From Prochlorococcus sp. scB243_496M6 (GTDB taxonomy: Bacteria > Cyanobacteriota > Cyanobacteriia > PCC-6307 > Cyanobiaceae), in the NCBI GenBank assembly GCA_000635535.1, contig JFMF01000037.1:1-6640 (forward strand): DNA of 6,640 nucleotides, read 5' to 3'. Under the pieces are notes generated by a model that saw only the letters and a program-made list of their open reading frames with translations, did no database searches and was not told where the DNA came from. Position numbers and translations under genes: made by a program. Positions 1-6,640 of the stretch are shown here, in pieces. Position 1 is the stretch's first letter. Each line of letters begins with the position of its first letter.

Positions 1-12
1 TAATTTCTTTAA

Positions 13-465
<453 letters not shown>

Positions 466-468
466 TTA

Positions 469-1683
469 TTATTTTTTAAATTTATAGTTTATTTTTTCTG
501 TAATGCTATTTTTGTTTTTAACAATCCACTTTTCAGGCTTTTCATGTTTAGGCCAACTTTGAGAAAAATTTTTTAATAAATTTAAAGAAATTTCAATATT
601 TTTATCATTTGTAAGTTCTCTAAATTCAACTATTACTTTAATTTTATTTCCCCATAATTTGTTAGATACTTTCGCAATATTGAATTTATTAATTGGGATA
701 TTTTCTTTCATAATGAAATCATTTAATCTAGATTCAATTACTTCAGGAAAAACAACTTCTCCTCCTGAATTAAAGGCATTATCACTTCTTCCAACAAATT
801 TTAAATAGTAAGAATTATTGATTTGCTTGATTTCACCTAAATCACTTGTTTGCCACCACCCATTTTTATTTTTGAAATTTTGAGTTTTTAAAGAATCTAT
901 TATTTCGATTCCAATTCTGGCTGATTTTATTTCGATTAATCCTTGTGCGTTAATTCTTATTTTTGTATCAGGTAGTATTTCTCCAACATTTTTAAAACCC
1001 ATTAAGAATTCTTTTGGTTTTAAGCTAGTAACCATTGCTGCTGTTTCAGTTGAGCCGTAACAAGGTGCTAATTTTATTTTTTCTTTTATACATTGTTCTG
1101 CAGTTTCGTCTGAAATTGAAGCTCCACCTACCCAAATTAGATCAAAAATTTTTAGCCAACTAATTCCATCTTTTTGAGCTAAAAGTCTTTGTAATTGGGT
1201 AGGTACTAATGATGTAATCAAGTGTTTTTTGTTTTTTTTAAATTTAATTGTGAAAAGTAAAAGTTCTCGAGTTTTTTTTATCAAATTCGGAGAAATATTA
1301 ATACAATCACATCCCCAAGTTTGACTTCTAAAAATTGGCATTAATCCACTTATATGGTTCAGGGGTAAAGTATTTAAGATTAAGCAGTTTTGCAATTCAA
1401 ATCCTTGCTCTATTAGCCATTGACCTGATGTAGTTGCAGATAATTTAAGATTATTTAAATGGTGAAAACATTGTCTCGGTTTTCCAGAACTCCCACTACT
1501 GTTTAAGATAATTGCTGGCCCATTTTCAGTAATTGAATCTAATACATCTTTGTCTTCATAAAATTTGTTTTTTACATAAATAATTTTATTATCTCTAATT
1601 TTTTCAATAATTTTTTCTACAGATTGAGTTTCGTTATCTTCAACTTCAATAGTATGAATTTTATTTTTCATAGTTGATCCCAT
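469..1683 (-). CDS. menE: o-succinylbenzoate--CoA ligase (MenE)
   Basis: An ANL-superfamily adenylating enzyme that activates o-succinylbenzoate with ATP and joins it to CoA. Visible core motifs are the P-loop SSGSSGKPR (residues 62-70), LPLNHISGL (106-114), YGSTE (209-213), TSDLGE (279-284), the hinge region GRSDNAFNSGGEVV (298-311) and a C-terminal ITEK whose Lys397 fits the A10 catalytic lysine. At 404 residues it is shorter than E. coli MenE (about 450), with most loss at the N-terminus ahead of the P-loop. Two starts are possible. The ATG at 1683 overlaps menC by 16 bases. The ATG at 1671 (residue 5) forms a 4-base ATGA overlap with the menC stop, like the menA/menC junction, and may be the real one. 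It is the last gene of the menA-menC-menE transcript. The reading frame is intact despite several poly-A runs. Cytosolic. Confidence 0.9.
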   Translation of the reverse strand: MGSTMKNKIHTIEVEDNETQSVEKIIEKIRDNKIIYVKNKFYEDKDVLDSITENGPAIILNSSGSSGKPRQCFHHLNNLKLSATTSGQWLIEQGFELQNCLILNTLPLNHISGLMPIFRSQTWGCDCINISPNLIKKTRELLLFTIKFKKNKKHLITSLVPTQLQRLLAQKDGISWLKIFDLIWVGGASISDETAEQCIKEKIKLAPCYGSTETAAMVTSLKPKEFLMGFKNVGEILPDTKIRINAQGLIEIKSARIGIEIIDSLKTQNFKNKNGWWQTSDLGEIKQINNSYYLKFVGRSDNAFNSGGEVVFPEVIESRLNDFIMKENIPINKFNIAKVSNKLWGNKIKVIVEFRELTNDKNIEISLNLLKNFSQSWPKHEKPEKWIVKNKNSITEKINYKFKK

Positions 1684-2633
1684 ATCGTTTTTGCTTCATT
1701 TAAAAATAGAAACGAATTAGGGAATTTATTCATTGCTAAACCAGGAACTTTTGGCGTTGGTCCTTGTAATTGTAGAGAAGATAAATGATGGAGCCATCTC
1801 TTTCCAATTCCAGTTTCAAATGAGGTACTTATAGATATTAAACCTTTTTTATTTTCTAATTCTCTTAAAAGCTTAACTGGATTATTTTCTTGAGAAGGCC
1901 TTCTAATTTGCCAACCCTTCCACTCATCAATCAAGGTTGGAAATTTTAAAAGTGATTCGTCTAAAGCTATTGGAATTTTTTTGTTTAGTTCTGTCAGTCC
2001 ATCAATATCATCAACACAGAGAGGTTGTTCTAACCAATCTATATTTTTATTATCTTTCAAAATATCAGCCCATCTATTAGCTATCTCTCTTCCCCAAGAA
2101 CCATTAGCATCTATTCTTAACTTAATATTATTACCTATTTTGCTTAAAATTTCTTCTAATTTTGCTTCTTCCTCATAGTTATTTTTTAGTGCTACTTTCC
2201 ATTTTAAGGTTAATGATTTTCCAATATCACAATATCTTTTTTTAATATCATTTAGATCGGAAACCACATTTTCATGATTTAATAATATGGCTGTTTTACC
2301 AATTTCATCAAAGTAGTAGTTTTCTTTAAAAATTATTTTTTCATTTATCTCAGCTAATGCAGAATTTATTGCAGATTGAATGCATGGGTGAAAAATATTT
2401 ATTTGCTCAGATAAATCAAATTCCTCTATATACTCAGGGATCATATCTAGTTGTTTCGTACACTTTTTTAAGTCTTTTTTATGTAGCGGTGAAACTTCTC
2501 CAAACCCTATTTTTTTATCATTACTTATTAATTTAATTATCCAACCCGATTTTGTATGGTAATTGGTTTTAGAATTTTCTACTTTGGCCGATAACTTAAA
2601 GCTATAAGATTTTTTTTGAAATATTAAGTTCAT
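1668..2633 (-). CDS. menC: o-succinylbenzoate synthase (MenC)
   Basis: An enolase-superfamily dehydratase that converts SHCHC to o-succinylbenzoate. The barrel signature is clear: LKWK (residues 143-146), the KxK motif with K146 as expected general base; metal ligands D175 in RIDANGSWG, E202 in WLEQP and D225 in ALDES. The N-terminal capping domain covers about residues 1-110, and 321 residues is a normal length. The second catalytic lysine of the superfamily (K235 in E. coli OSBS, usually followed by Pro) appears to be Arg here: the segment WQIRRPSQ (241-248) puts R245 before the Pro. SISTSFETGIG (268-278) matches the last-strand SSxESSxG region. The start codon overlaps the menA stop as ATGA, so translation is probably coupled. 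Codons 6-8 contain an A8 run. The o-succinylbenzoate synthase assignment rests on menA and menE as neighbours, since the superfamily has several activities. Confidence 0.88.
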   Translation of the reverse strand: MNLIFQKKSYSFKLSAKVENSKTNYHTKSGWIIKLISNDKKIGFGEVSPLHKKDLKKCTKQLDMIPEYIEEFDLSEQINIFHPCIQSAINSALAEINEKIIFKENYYFDEIGKTAILLNHENVVSDLNDIKKRYCDIGKSLTLKWKVALKNNYEEEAKLEEILSKIGNNIKLRIDANGSWGREIANRWADILKDNKNIDWLEQPLCVDDIDGLTELNKKIPIALDESLLKFPTLIDEWKGWQIRRPSQENNPVKLLRELENKKGLISISTSFETGIGKRWLHHLSSLQLQGPTPKVPGLAMNKFPNSFLFLNEAKTIWDQL

Positions 2634-3547
2634 TTATTTAGCAAGTAATTAAATATTAATCCTGTGATTAAACCAATTCCATTAAGAGTTTGAAATTTTA
2701 TTGCTATGAATTTGCAATTTTTTATTGCAGAAGGTTTTGCATACGATGATTTTAATAAATTTATAAGTCTTGTTGCTTGAGGGAAACTAAGCAAATAAAG
2801 GATGCAAAAAACTGGAATAAATCCATAAACTATTGTGAAAAGTTGAAAAATATATATTGTAAAAATTATCCAAGGCACAAAATGAGAACCTTTTTTTGCC
2901 CCTAAGCGAACTAAAGGTGAATTTTTCCCATGCTTTTTATCTTCAGAAATTTGATGAAAATGAGAACAAAATAATACAAGAGTTGTTGCCAAGGAAGGTC
3001 CTGAACCAAGTAATAAAGAAACTTTCCATGGAATATCTTCGAAGTAAATATTAGACGGATTTAACGCAATTAAGACTGCAGAGTATGCAAAAGGTCCAAA
3101 TGCAAGCCAGCATAATGGTTCTCCTAAACCTTGATAGCCCAATCTAAAAGGAGGACCTTGATATAAATATCCTAAGAAGCAGCAAGCTGCCACCAAAATA
3201 AAAATGTTTATACTTGTTGATACTGAAATAATTAAAATTATTAATAAACCAATAACTAAAGATGTATATGCAATAAATGAAATTATTTTTTTATTTTTTA
3301 CAAGATTTACAATTGAATGGAATTTAAATTCATCGATTCCTGTTTTTGCGTCGTATAAATCATTAGTTAGATTTTCCCAAAGTAATATCAAAATTGCAGC
3401 TAAAGTAAATGAAATCAAATTATAAATTTTTACCTCTTCATATTGATTGAGCAAGTAAGCCCCTGTTATTAAAACTGGAAGTATGGCAACAGAATAAAGA
3501 GGCCATTTTATTGCTTTTTTCCATAATTTTTTTTTATCTTCGTCCAT
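2630..3547 (-). CDS. menA: 1,4-dihydroxy-2-naphthoate phytyltransferase (MenA)
   Basis: An integral membrane prenyltransferase of the UbiA family, 305 residues, with about eight or nine hydrophobic segments. The first Asp-rich motif, NDLYD (residues 62-66, with D72 after it), matches the NDxxD prenyl-diphosphate/Mg2+ site. The second conserved loop is HQISEDKKHGKN (198-209), followed by LVRLG (212-216), which closely resembles the MenA sequence DxxAGKNTLVVRLG. YQGPPFRLGYQGLGEP (129-144) is also typical of MenA. In cyanobacteria the enzyme attaches a phytyl chain to DHNA, the committed membrane step towards phylloquinone; phytyl rather than a longer isoprenoid is inferred from the host. It is the first gene of the menA-menC-menE unit and overlaps menC by 4 bases. 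The ATG at 3547 is followed by a run of charged residues and an A9 run at codons 5-7. No Shine-Dalgarno site is visible. Confidence 0.92.
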   Translation of the reverse strand: MDEDKKKLWKKAIKWPLYSVAILPVLITGAYLLNQYEEVKIYNLISFTLAAILILLWENLTNDLYDAKTGIDEFKFHSIVNLVKNKKIISFIAYTSLVIGLLIILIISVSTSINIFILVAACCFLGYLYQGPPFRLGYQGLGEPLCWLAFGPFAYSAVLIALNPSNIYFEDIPWKVSLLLGSGPSLATTLVLFCSHFHQISEDKKHGKNSPLVRLGAKKGSHFVPWIIFTIYIFQLFTIVYGFIPVFCILYLLSFPQATRLINLLKSSYAKPSAIKNCKFIAIKFQTLNGIGLITGLIFNYLLNK

Positions 3548-3648
3548 TTTTAATTAACACGCAAAATTAGATAATTATTGAATGTAGTTTATAAATTGAG
3601 TTACATTTTTTACTTTATTGCATCATTTTTAGTTATTTTCAATAAGTA
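3548..3648. promoter_or_regulatory. Divergent menA / menF promoter region
   Basis: A 101-base AT-rich gap between two divergent men genes, so it should hold promoters for both transcripts. Near its centre, TTTATAAA (3588-3595) is a perfect palindrome that reads TATAAA on both strands and could serve as a -10 element in either direction, about 40 bases from the menA start and about 53 from the menF start. I see no convincing -35 on either side; weak or absent -35 elements are common in Prochlorococcus. No NtcA-like GTA-N8-TAC site is present. The shared region would allow MenF and the menACE products to be co-regulated, but that is inference. Confidence 0.4.
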
Positions 3649-5061
3649 ATGAAAAATGATTTAAACTTAACAGATTTTTTAAAAGATGTATTTTCCTCTT
3701 TCGATAAGAAAGTTGAAAATTCTGGATTAGTAAGTATTTGTGTTGAGATTCCTTGTATTGATTTATTCCAAGTTTATGAATTGTTAATAAATCAATATCA
3801 GTTTTCTTCATTTTGGGAGGAATCTGATGGCATTTCATATATAGCTTTCGAGAAGTGTAAATATGTTACTCTAGATGGCGCAAAAAGATTTGAGGTAGCA
3901 AAAGAGTTTAATTCTGAGAATTTTAAAAATTTAATTAACTTAACTAATGAATCGCATAATTCTGCACTTTCAAAAATAATTTATTTATTTTCTTTCTCTG
4001 AAAATTTGAATAATAAGAATTTACCCTCAGATATCCCTAGTTTGGAAGCCATTTTGCCAAAAATATTAATTACTAAAAGTGGCAAGAATTGCTGGTTAAG
4101 AATCAATGGTCATGTTGAAGGGAAATCATCATTAAGAACATTAATTGAAGAAATATGGACAATTAGAAATCAAGTTATTAATTCTGGCTCAGAATTAATA
4201 AAATCATCTGGCTTAAAAACTAGTTTTGATTCCCCTTTAATTGATGATTTCTCACGCTCCTTAGAAACTTCTAAAACAAACATGAAAAAAGTAGTAAATA
4301 GAGGAATTCAATTAGTAGATAAAGATATCCTCGAAAAGATAGTTTTAGCGAATAGGATTAAAATAAAACTTAAAAATAAATTAGATTTAGTAGAAATTTT
4401 AAAAAGATTTAAAAAGAATCAACCAAATACATGTAGATACGTTTGGAAAAGGCATAGTAAGGATATTTTGTTTGGAGCATCTCCAGAAAAATTATTTTCT
4501 TTCTCTAAACCTAATTTAACTTTAGAGGCTCTTGCTGGAACTATCTCTTCTAATTCAAATTTTAAGAAATTCCTAAAAAGTACTAAAGACTTAAAGGAAC
4601 ATAATTATGTAATACAATATTTGATTAAATCTTTAGAAGTTTCAAAAATAACAAACTTTAAAAAAAGTGATATCAAGGTAAATTCATTTGGAGATATTTC
4701 TCATTTGCAAACACTCATTTTCTCTAAAGTTGAAAATATTTGTCCTTTTGAATTGCTTAAAAACTTACATCCATCTCCAGCAGTTTGTGGATACCCAAAA
4801 AATGCAGCATTGGATTGGATAAACACTCTTGAGTCTTTTCCTAGAGGAAATTATGCTTCTCCAATGGGTTGGGTTGATTCATCAGGCAATGCTTCATTTC
4901 TTTTGGCAATAAGAGGCGCAAGATGTATTGATGAAAATATTGAATTTACTGCAGGTTCAGGTATAGTTTCTGGCTCCGTTTTAGAGAAAGAAATAGATGA
5001 GATTAAATTAAAATTTGAATCTATAGTAAAACAGATATTTTGCGCTAAAAAACCTAGATAA
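3649..5061 (+). CDS. menF: Isochorismate synthase (MenF)
   Basis: A chorismate-binding enzyme of the MenF/EntC/TrpE family that converts chorismate to isochorismate, the entry step to phylloquinone. The C-terminal catalytic domain (about residues 205-465) carries EKIVLANR (229-236), whose K230 matches the general base of MenF (K190 in E. coli). FGASPEKL (275-282) follows, with E280 fifty residues further on, as E240 is in E. coli MenF. Next come EALAGT (293-298), KEH (316-318, probable Mg2+ ligand E317), [11 protein letters not shown] (373-383), IRGAR (421-425) and AGSGIVSGS (435-443). The first 200 residues are divergent, as usual for the family. Two departures are the lack of the common Arg-Gly after ALAGT and LEKE (445-448) where PExE is usual. 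At 470 residues it is slightly long compared with E. coli MenF (431). Isochorismate rather than anthranilate synthesis is inferred from the men neighbours. The stop overlaps the convergent gshB by 8 bases. No Shine-Dalgarno site precedes the ATG. Confidence 0.9.
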   Translation: MKNDLNLTDFLKDVFSSFDKKVENSGLVSICVEIPCIDLFQVYELLINQYQFSSFWEESDGISYIAFEKCKYVTLDGAKRFEVAKEFNSENFKNLINLTNESHNSALSKIIYLFSFSENLNNKNLPSDIPSLEAILPKILITKSGKNCWLRINGHVEGKSSLRTLIEEIWTIRNQVINSGSELIKSSGLKTSFDSPLIDDFSRSLETSKTNMKKVVNRGIQLVDKDILEKIVLANRIKIKLKNKLDLVEILKRFKKNQPNTCRYVWKRHSKDILFGASPEKLFSFSKPNLTLEALAGTISSNSNFKKFLKSTKDLKEHNYVIQYLIKSLEVSKITNFKKSDIKVNSFGDISHLQTLIFSKVENICPFELLKNLHPSPAVCGYPKNAALDWINTLESFPRGNYASPMGWVDSSGNASFLLAIRGARCIDENIEFTAGSGIVSGSVLEKEIDEIKLKFESIVKQIFCAKKPR

Positions 5062-5977
5062 TTTCTACTAATTTTTCAATAACTTCCTCTGAAACATTTT
5101 TATTGGATAAATTTTCTATTTCTCTTAAACCTGTTGGACTGGTTACATTAATCTCGCTAAGCATTCCATTTATTACATCAATACCTACAAAAAATAAACC
5201 CTCATCTTTGAAGTGTTGAGATAATTCTGAGCAGATACTTTTTTCTTTTTCTGTTAATAATGTGGGTTCAGCCTTGCCTCCCATCGCTAAATTACTCCTA
5301 AAATCGCCTCCTTGAGGAATTCTATTTATTGATCCAATTGCTTCTCCGTTTACGATAATTATTCTTTTATCACCCTCTACGACTTCAGGAATAAATTTTT
5401 GCATCATAACGGGTAATTCTTCTTGAGAAGTGATTAATTCAATGATTGATTTAATTCCTGGAGAATTTTTATTTATCCTTATAACACCTTGACCACCTTT
5501 TCCTCCTAGAGGTTTTATGACTACTTCATTATTTATATTTGCAAAATTAATAAGATCTTTTACCTTACTCGCAACTATTGTAGGTGCCATTAAGTGGCTG
5601 TATCTTAAAGCACCTAGCTTTTCATTCCAAGCTCTTAACGATGAGGGTTTGTTAATTACTTTTACTCCTTTTCTTTCGGCAACTTCTAAAAGATGGGTTG
5701 CATATAAATAAGCCTCATTTACAGGAGGATCTTTTCTCATCCAAATGCAATTAAATTCGGCGAGAGGTATGCAATCATTCTCTTTGAAAGAAATCCATGG
5801 AATTACTTCAACTTTTATGGAAGATGCCCATACTTCATCACCTCTAGCTTCCAGGTCTTGAGGAGTACAACTCCAGATTTCAATATTTTTTTTTGATGAT
5901 GCTTGCATTAAAGCAGCAGTTGAATCTTTTAAGGGATTTATATTTTTAATTGGATCTATTACGAATAGAAATTTCAT
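5054..5977 (-). CDS. gshB: Glutathione synthetase, prokaryotic type (GshB)
   Basis: An ATP-grasp ligase that joins gamma-glutamylcysteine and glycine to make glutathione. Family motifs in order: WMRKDPP (residues 79-85), [16 protein letters not shown] (109-124), [14 protein letters not shown] (152-165) as the glycine-rich ATP loop with K155, [15 protein letters not shown] (201-215), [13 protein letters not shown] (227-239), and [23 protein letters not shown] (275-297) containing the metal-binding D277, E285 and N287. Its 307 residues compare with 316 for E. coli GshB. The position that is Cys in E. coli TSPTCIREI is Gly here. The gene starts 5 bases after the grxC stop with no visible Shine-Dalgarno site, so it is probably co-transcribed with and translationally linked to grxC. 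An A9 run spans codons 28-31. Its stop lies within the 3' end of menF. Cytosolic. Confidence 0.96.
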   Translation of the reverse strand: MKFLFVIDPIKNINPLKDSTAALMQASSKKNIEIWSCTPQDLEARGDEVWASSIKVEVIPWISFKENDCIPLAEFNCIWMRKDPPVNEAYLYATHLLEVAERKGVKVINKPSSLRAWNEKLGALRYSHLMAPTIVASKVKDLINFANINNEVVIKPLGGKGGQGVIRINKNSPGIKSIIELITSQEELPVMMQKFIPEVVEGDKRIIIVNGEAIGSINRIPQGGDFRSNLAMGGKAEPTLLTEKEKSICSELSQHFKDEGLFFVGIDVINGMLSEINVTSPTGLREIENLSNKNVSEEVIEKLVEII

Positions 5978-5982
5978 AAGAT

Positions 5983-6237
5983 CTAGTGTAATAATGCTTC
6001 TAATTTATTTTCATTTTCTAATGCGTAGAGATCATCGCAGCCTCCGATACCCTCATTATCTATAAATATTTGTGGTAATGTTCTTCTACCATCAGCTCTT
6101 TCAATCATCAATGCTCTGGCATCTTCGTCGCCATCTATTTTATATTCTGTAAAATTTACATTTTTTTTCTTGAGTAGTGATTTTGCGCGAATACAGAATG
6201 GGCAATATTGCCAAGTATAAATTTCAACTTTGGACAT
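5983..6237 (-). CDS. grxC: Dithiol glutaredoxin, GrxC type
   Basis: An 84-residue glutaredoxin with a thioredoxin fold. The active site is YCPFCIRAK (residues 11-19) with C12 and C15; the CPFC form is common in cyanobacterial glutaredoxins. The cis-proline motif is TLPQIF (53-58) and the glutathione-binding loop is GGCDDL (65-70). It reduces protein disulfides and glutathionylated proteins using glutathione as electron donor. Placing it 5 bases ahead of gshB couples the carrier to synthesis of its own reductant. The length is normal (80-90 residues), so the gene is complete. The ATG at 6237 follows an A-rich leader without a Shine-Dalgarno site. An A8 run falls in the KKKN segment (residues 24-27). 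Whether this is the main glutaredoxin of the cell cannot be judged from the window. Confidence 0.95.
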   Translation of the reverse strand: MSKVEIYTWQYCPFCIRAKSLLKKKNVNFTEYKIDGDEDARALMIERADGRRTLPQIFIDNEGIGGCDDLYALENENKLEALLH

Positions 6238-6287
6238 TTTTTTAAAATAATACTTAGTTTATACTATTAAACAAAAGTGCTTGTTAG

Positions 6288-6293
6288 ATTATA
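6288..6293 (-). promoter_or_regulatory. Candidate -10 element for grxC-gshB
   Basis: Read on the minus strand this is TATAAT, a perfect match to the sigma-70-type -10 consensus, about 50 bases upstream of the grxC ATG. A transcript would begin near 6281 and have a leader of roughly 44 bases. No good -35 hexamer lies 16-18 bases upstream. The same AT-rich spot contains TATAAA on the plus strand (6290-6295) and another plus-strand candidate, TATACT, lies at 6260-6265; either could serve prfB. In such AT-rich DNA chance matches are frequent. Confidence 0.35.
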
Positions 6294-6313
6294 AATAACG
6301 ATTAAATTCTATT

Positions 6314-6640
6314 TTGATAGATATTACAGATTTCAAAAAAGATCTTTCGGAACTAACAGAGCGCCTGGGTAATGCTCAGGATTGTCTTTGACGTTCCAAG
6401 ATTAAAAGCGAAAAGGAAAGAGTTAGAGCAAATTTCTGCTCAGCCTGAATTTTGGGATAATCAAGAAGAAGCTAAAAAGCAAATGTTAATACTTGATGAT
6501 GTCAAAGCACAACTCGAATTGTTAGATAAATGGAAAACTTTTATTTCTGATGCTAATGCCTCTCTTGAGCTTTATTCTCTAGAACCCGAAGAGGAAATGA
6601 TTTTAGAATCGCAGCTGGGATTAAAGAAATTAAGAGAGAA
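6314..6640 (+). CDS. prfB: Peptide chain release factor 2 (RF2), frameshifted, 3' partial
   Basis: RF2 recognises UGA and UAA stop codons and triggers release of the finished protein. The gene is read in two frames. Frame one runs from TTG 6314 for 25 codons (MIDITDFKKDLSE...AQDCL) to an in-frame TGA at 6389-6391. Frame two resumes at GAC 6390 and stays open to the window end (DVPRLKAKRKELEQISAQPEFWDNQ and onward). The joined protein matches the RF2 N-terminal helical domain: LTER before the shift and LEQ...FW after it resemble E. coli LTER and LEQPDVW. TGA at codon 26 is the same place as in E. coli. TTG 6314 is the only usual start codon in this frame after the TAA at 6296-6298; no Shine-Dalgarno site precedes it. 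The SPF-type and GGQ motifs lie beyond the edge, so about 108 residues are visible. This is programmed recoding, not a broken gene. Confidence 0.93.
6378..6392 (+). promoter_or_regulatory. Programmed +1 frameshift signal of prfB
   Basis: The slippery core is CTT TGA C (6386-6392), identical to the E. coli and general bacterial prfB signal. AGGA at 6378-6381, separated by TTGT from CTT, can pair with the UCCU of the 16S rRNA tail and takes the place of the E. coli AGGGGG element. When RF2 is scarce the ribosome pauses at UGA, the tRNA-Leu slips from CUU to UUU, and translation continues at GAC. When RF2 is plentiful, termination yields a 25-residue peptide. The stimulatory element is shorter than in E. 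coli. Confidence 0.9.

Noticed and set aside
1225..1279. T8 and T6 runs within menE as possible frameshift errors
   Set aside because: The menE frame is open and its motif order is continuous on both sides of the runs, so there is no sign of a sequencing or genuine frameshift.
1981..2178. A 65-codon open frame on the plus strand inside menC
   Set aside because: It is antisense to conserved MenC catalytic sequence (D175-E202-D225 region) and encodes a low-complexity Ser/Leu-rich peptide, which is typical of a shadow frame.
3204..3425. A 73-codon open frame on the plus strand inside menA
   Set aside because: It lies opposite MenA transmembrane segments and the NDxxD motif, with no recognisable domain or start context; a shadow frame.
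3584..3605. Possible NtcA box (GTA ... TAC) upstream of menF
   Set aside because: The GTA and TAC half-sites are about 15 bases apart instead of 8, so this is not a valid site.
3629..3838. A 69-codon minus-strand frame across the menF start
   Set aside because: It is antisense to the menF 5' end with no family signature, and the divergent layout already explains the region.
5517..5711. A 64-codon plus-strand frame inside gshB
   Set aside because: It lies opposite the conserved GshB ATP-grasp motifs; a shadow frame.
6389..6391. prfB as a pseudogene because of the in-frame TGA
   Set aside because: The stop is in the exact CTTTGAC context at codon 26 known from functional prfB genes, and RF2 homology continues at once in the +1 frame.

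Overview
The window looks like a compact cyanobacterial chromosome segment, most likely from a high-light-type Prochlorococcus. The reasons are very AT-rich sequence (by eye about 30% G+C), small intergenic gaps, almost no Shine-Dalgarno sites, and a phylloquinone (vitamin K1) gene set next to gshB, grxC and prfB. The genus is inferred from base composition and protein character, not from a database search. I see no insertion sequence, tRNA, rRNA, CRISPR array or prophage gene.

Layout. At the left edge, 13-465 (+) encodes a small hot-dog-fold thioesterase of the DHNA-CoA hydrolase type. It converges, with a 3-base gap, on a minus-strand block read in the order menA (3547-2630), menC (2633-1668), menE (1683 or 1671 down to 469). 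These genes are linked by ATGA-type or slightly longer overlaps and are almost certainly one transcript. A 101-base divergent intergenic region (3548-3648) separates menA from menF (3649-5061, +). menF ends inside the last codons of the convergent gshB (5977-5054, -), with an 8-base overlap. gshB follows grxC (6237-5983, -) by 5 bases, forming a glutathione/glutaredoxin pair. A 76-base divergent region then leads to prfB (6314 onward, +), which runs off the right edge.

Function. MenF (chorismate to isochorismate), MenC (to o-succinylbenzoate), MenE (to its CoA ester), the thioesterase (DHNA-CoA to DHNA) and MenA (prenylation, phytylation in cyanobacteria) cover much of the pathway to phylloquinone, the A1 electron carrier of photosystem I. 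MenD, MenH, MenB and the final methyltransferase are not in this window. GshB and the glutaredoxin supply glutathione and a glutathione-dependent redox carrier. prfB encodes peptide chain release factor 2.

The clearest non-standard feature is the in-frame UGA at codon 26 of prfB, in CTT TGA C, with a short AGGA just upstream. This is the classical autoregulatory +1 programmed frameshift, and the downstream frame continues as recognisable RF2. Other points worth attention are an apparent Lys-to-Arg change at a catalytic position of MenC, poly-A runs early in all four of menA, menC, grxC and gshB, and convergent gene pairs with no room for terminators. I found no evidence of a wholly new system.
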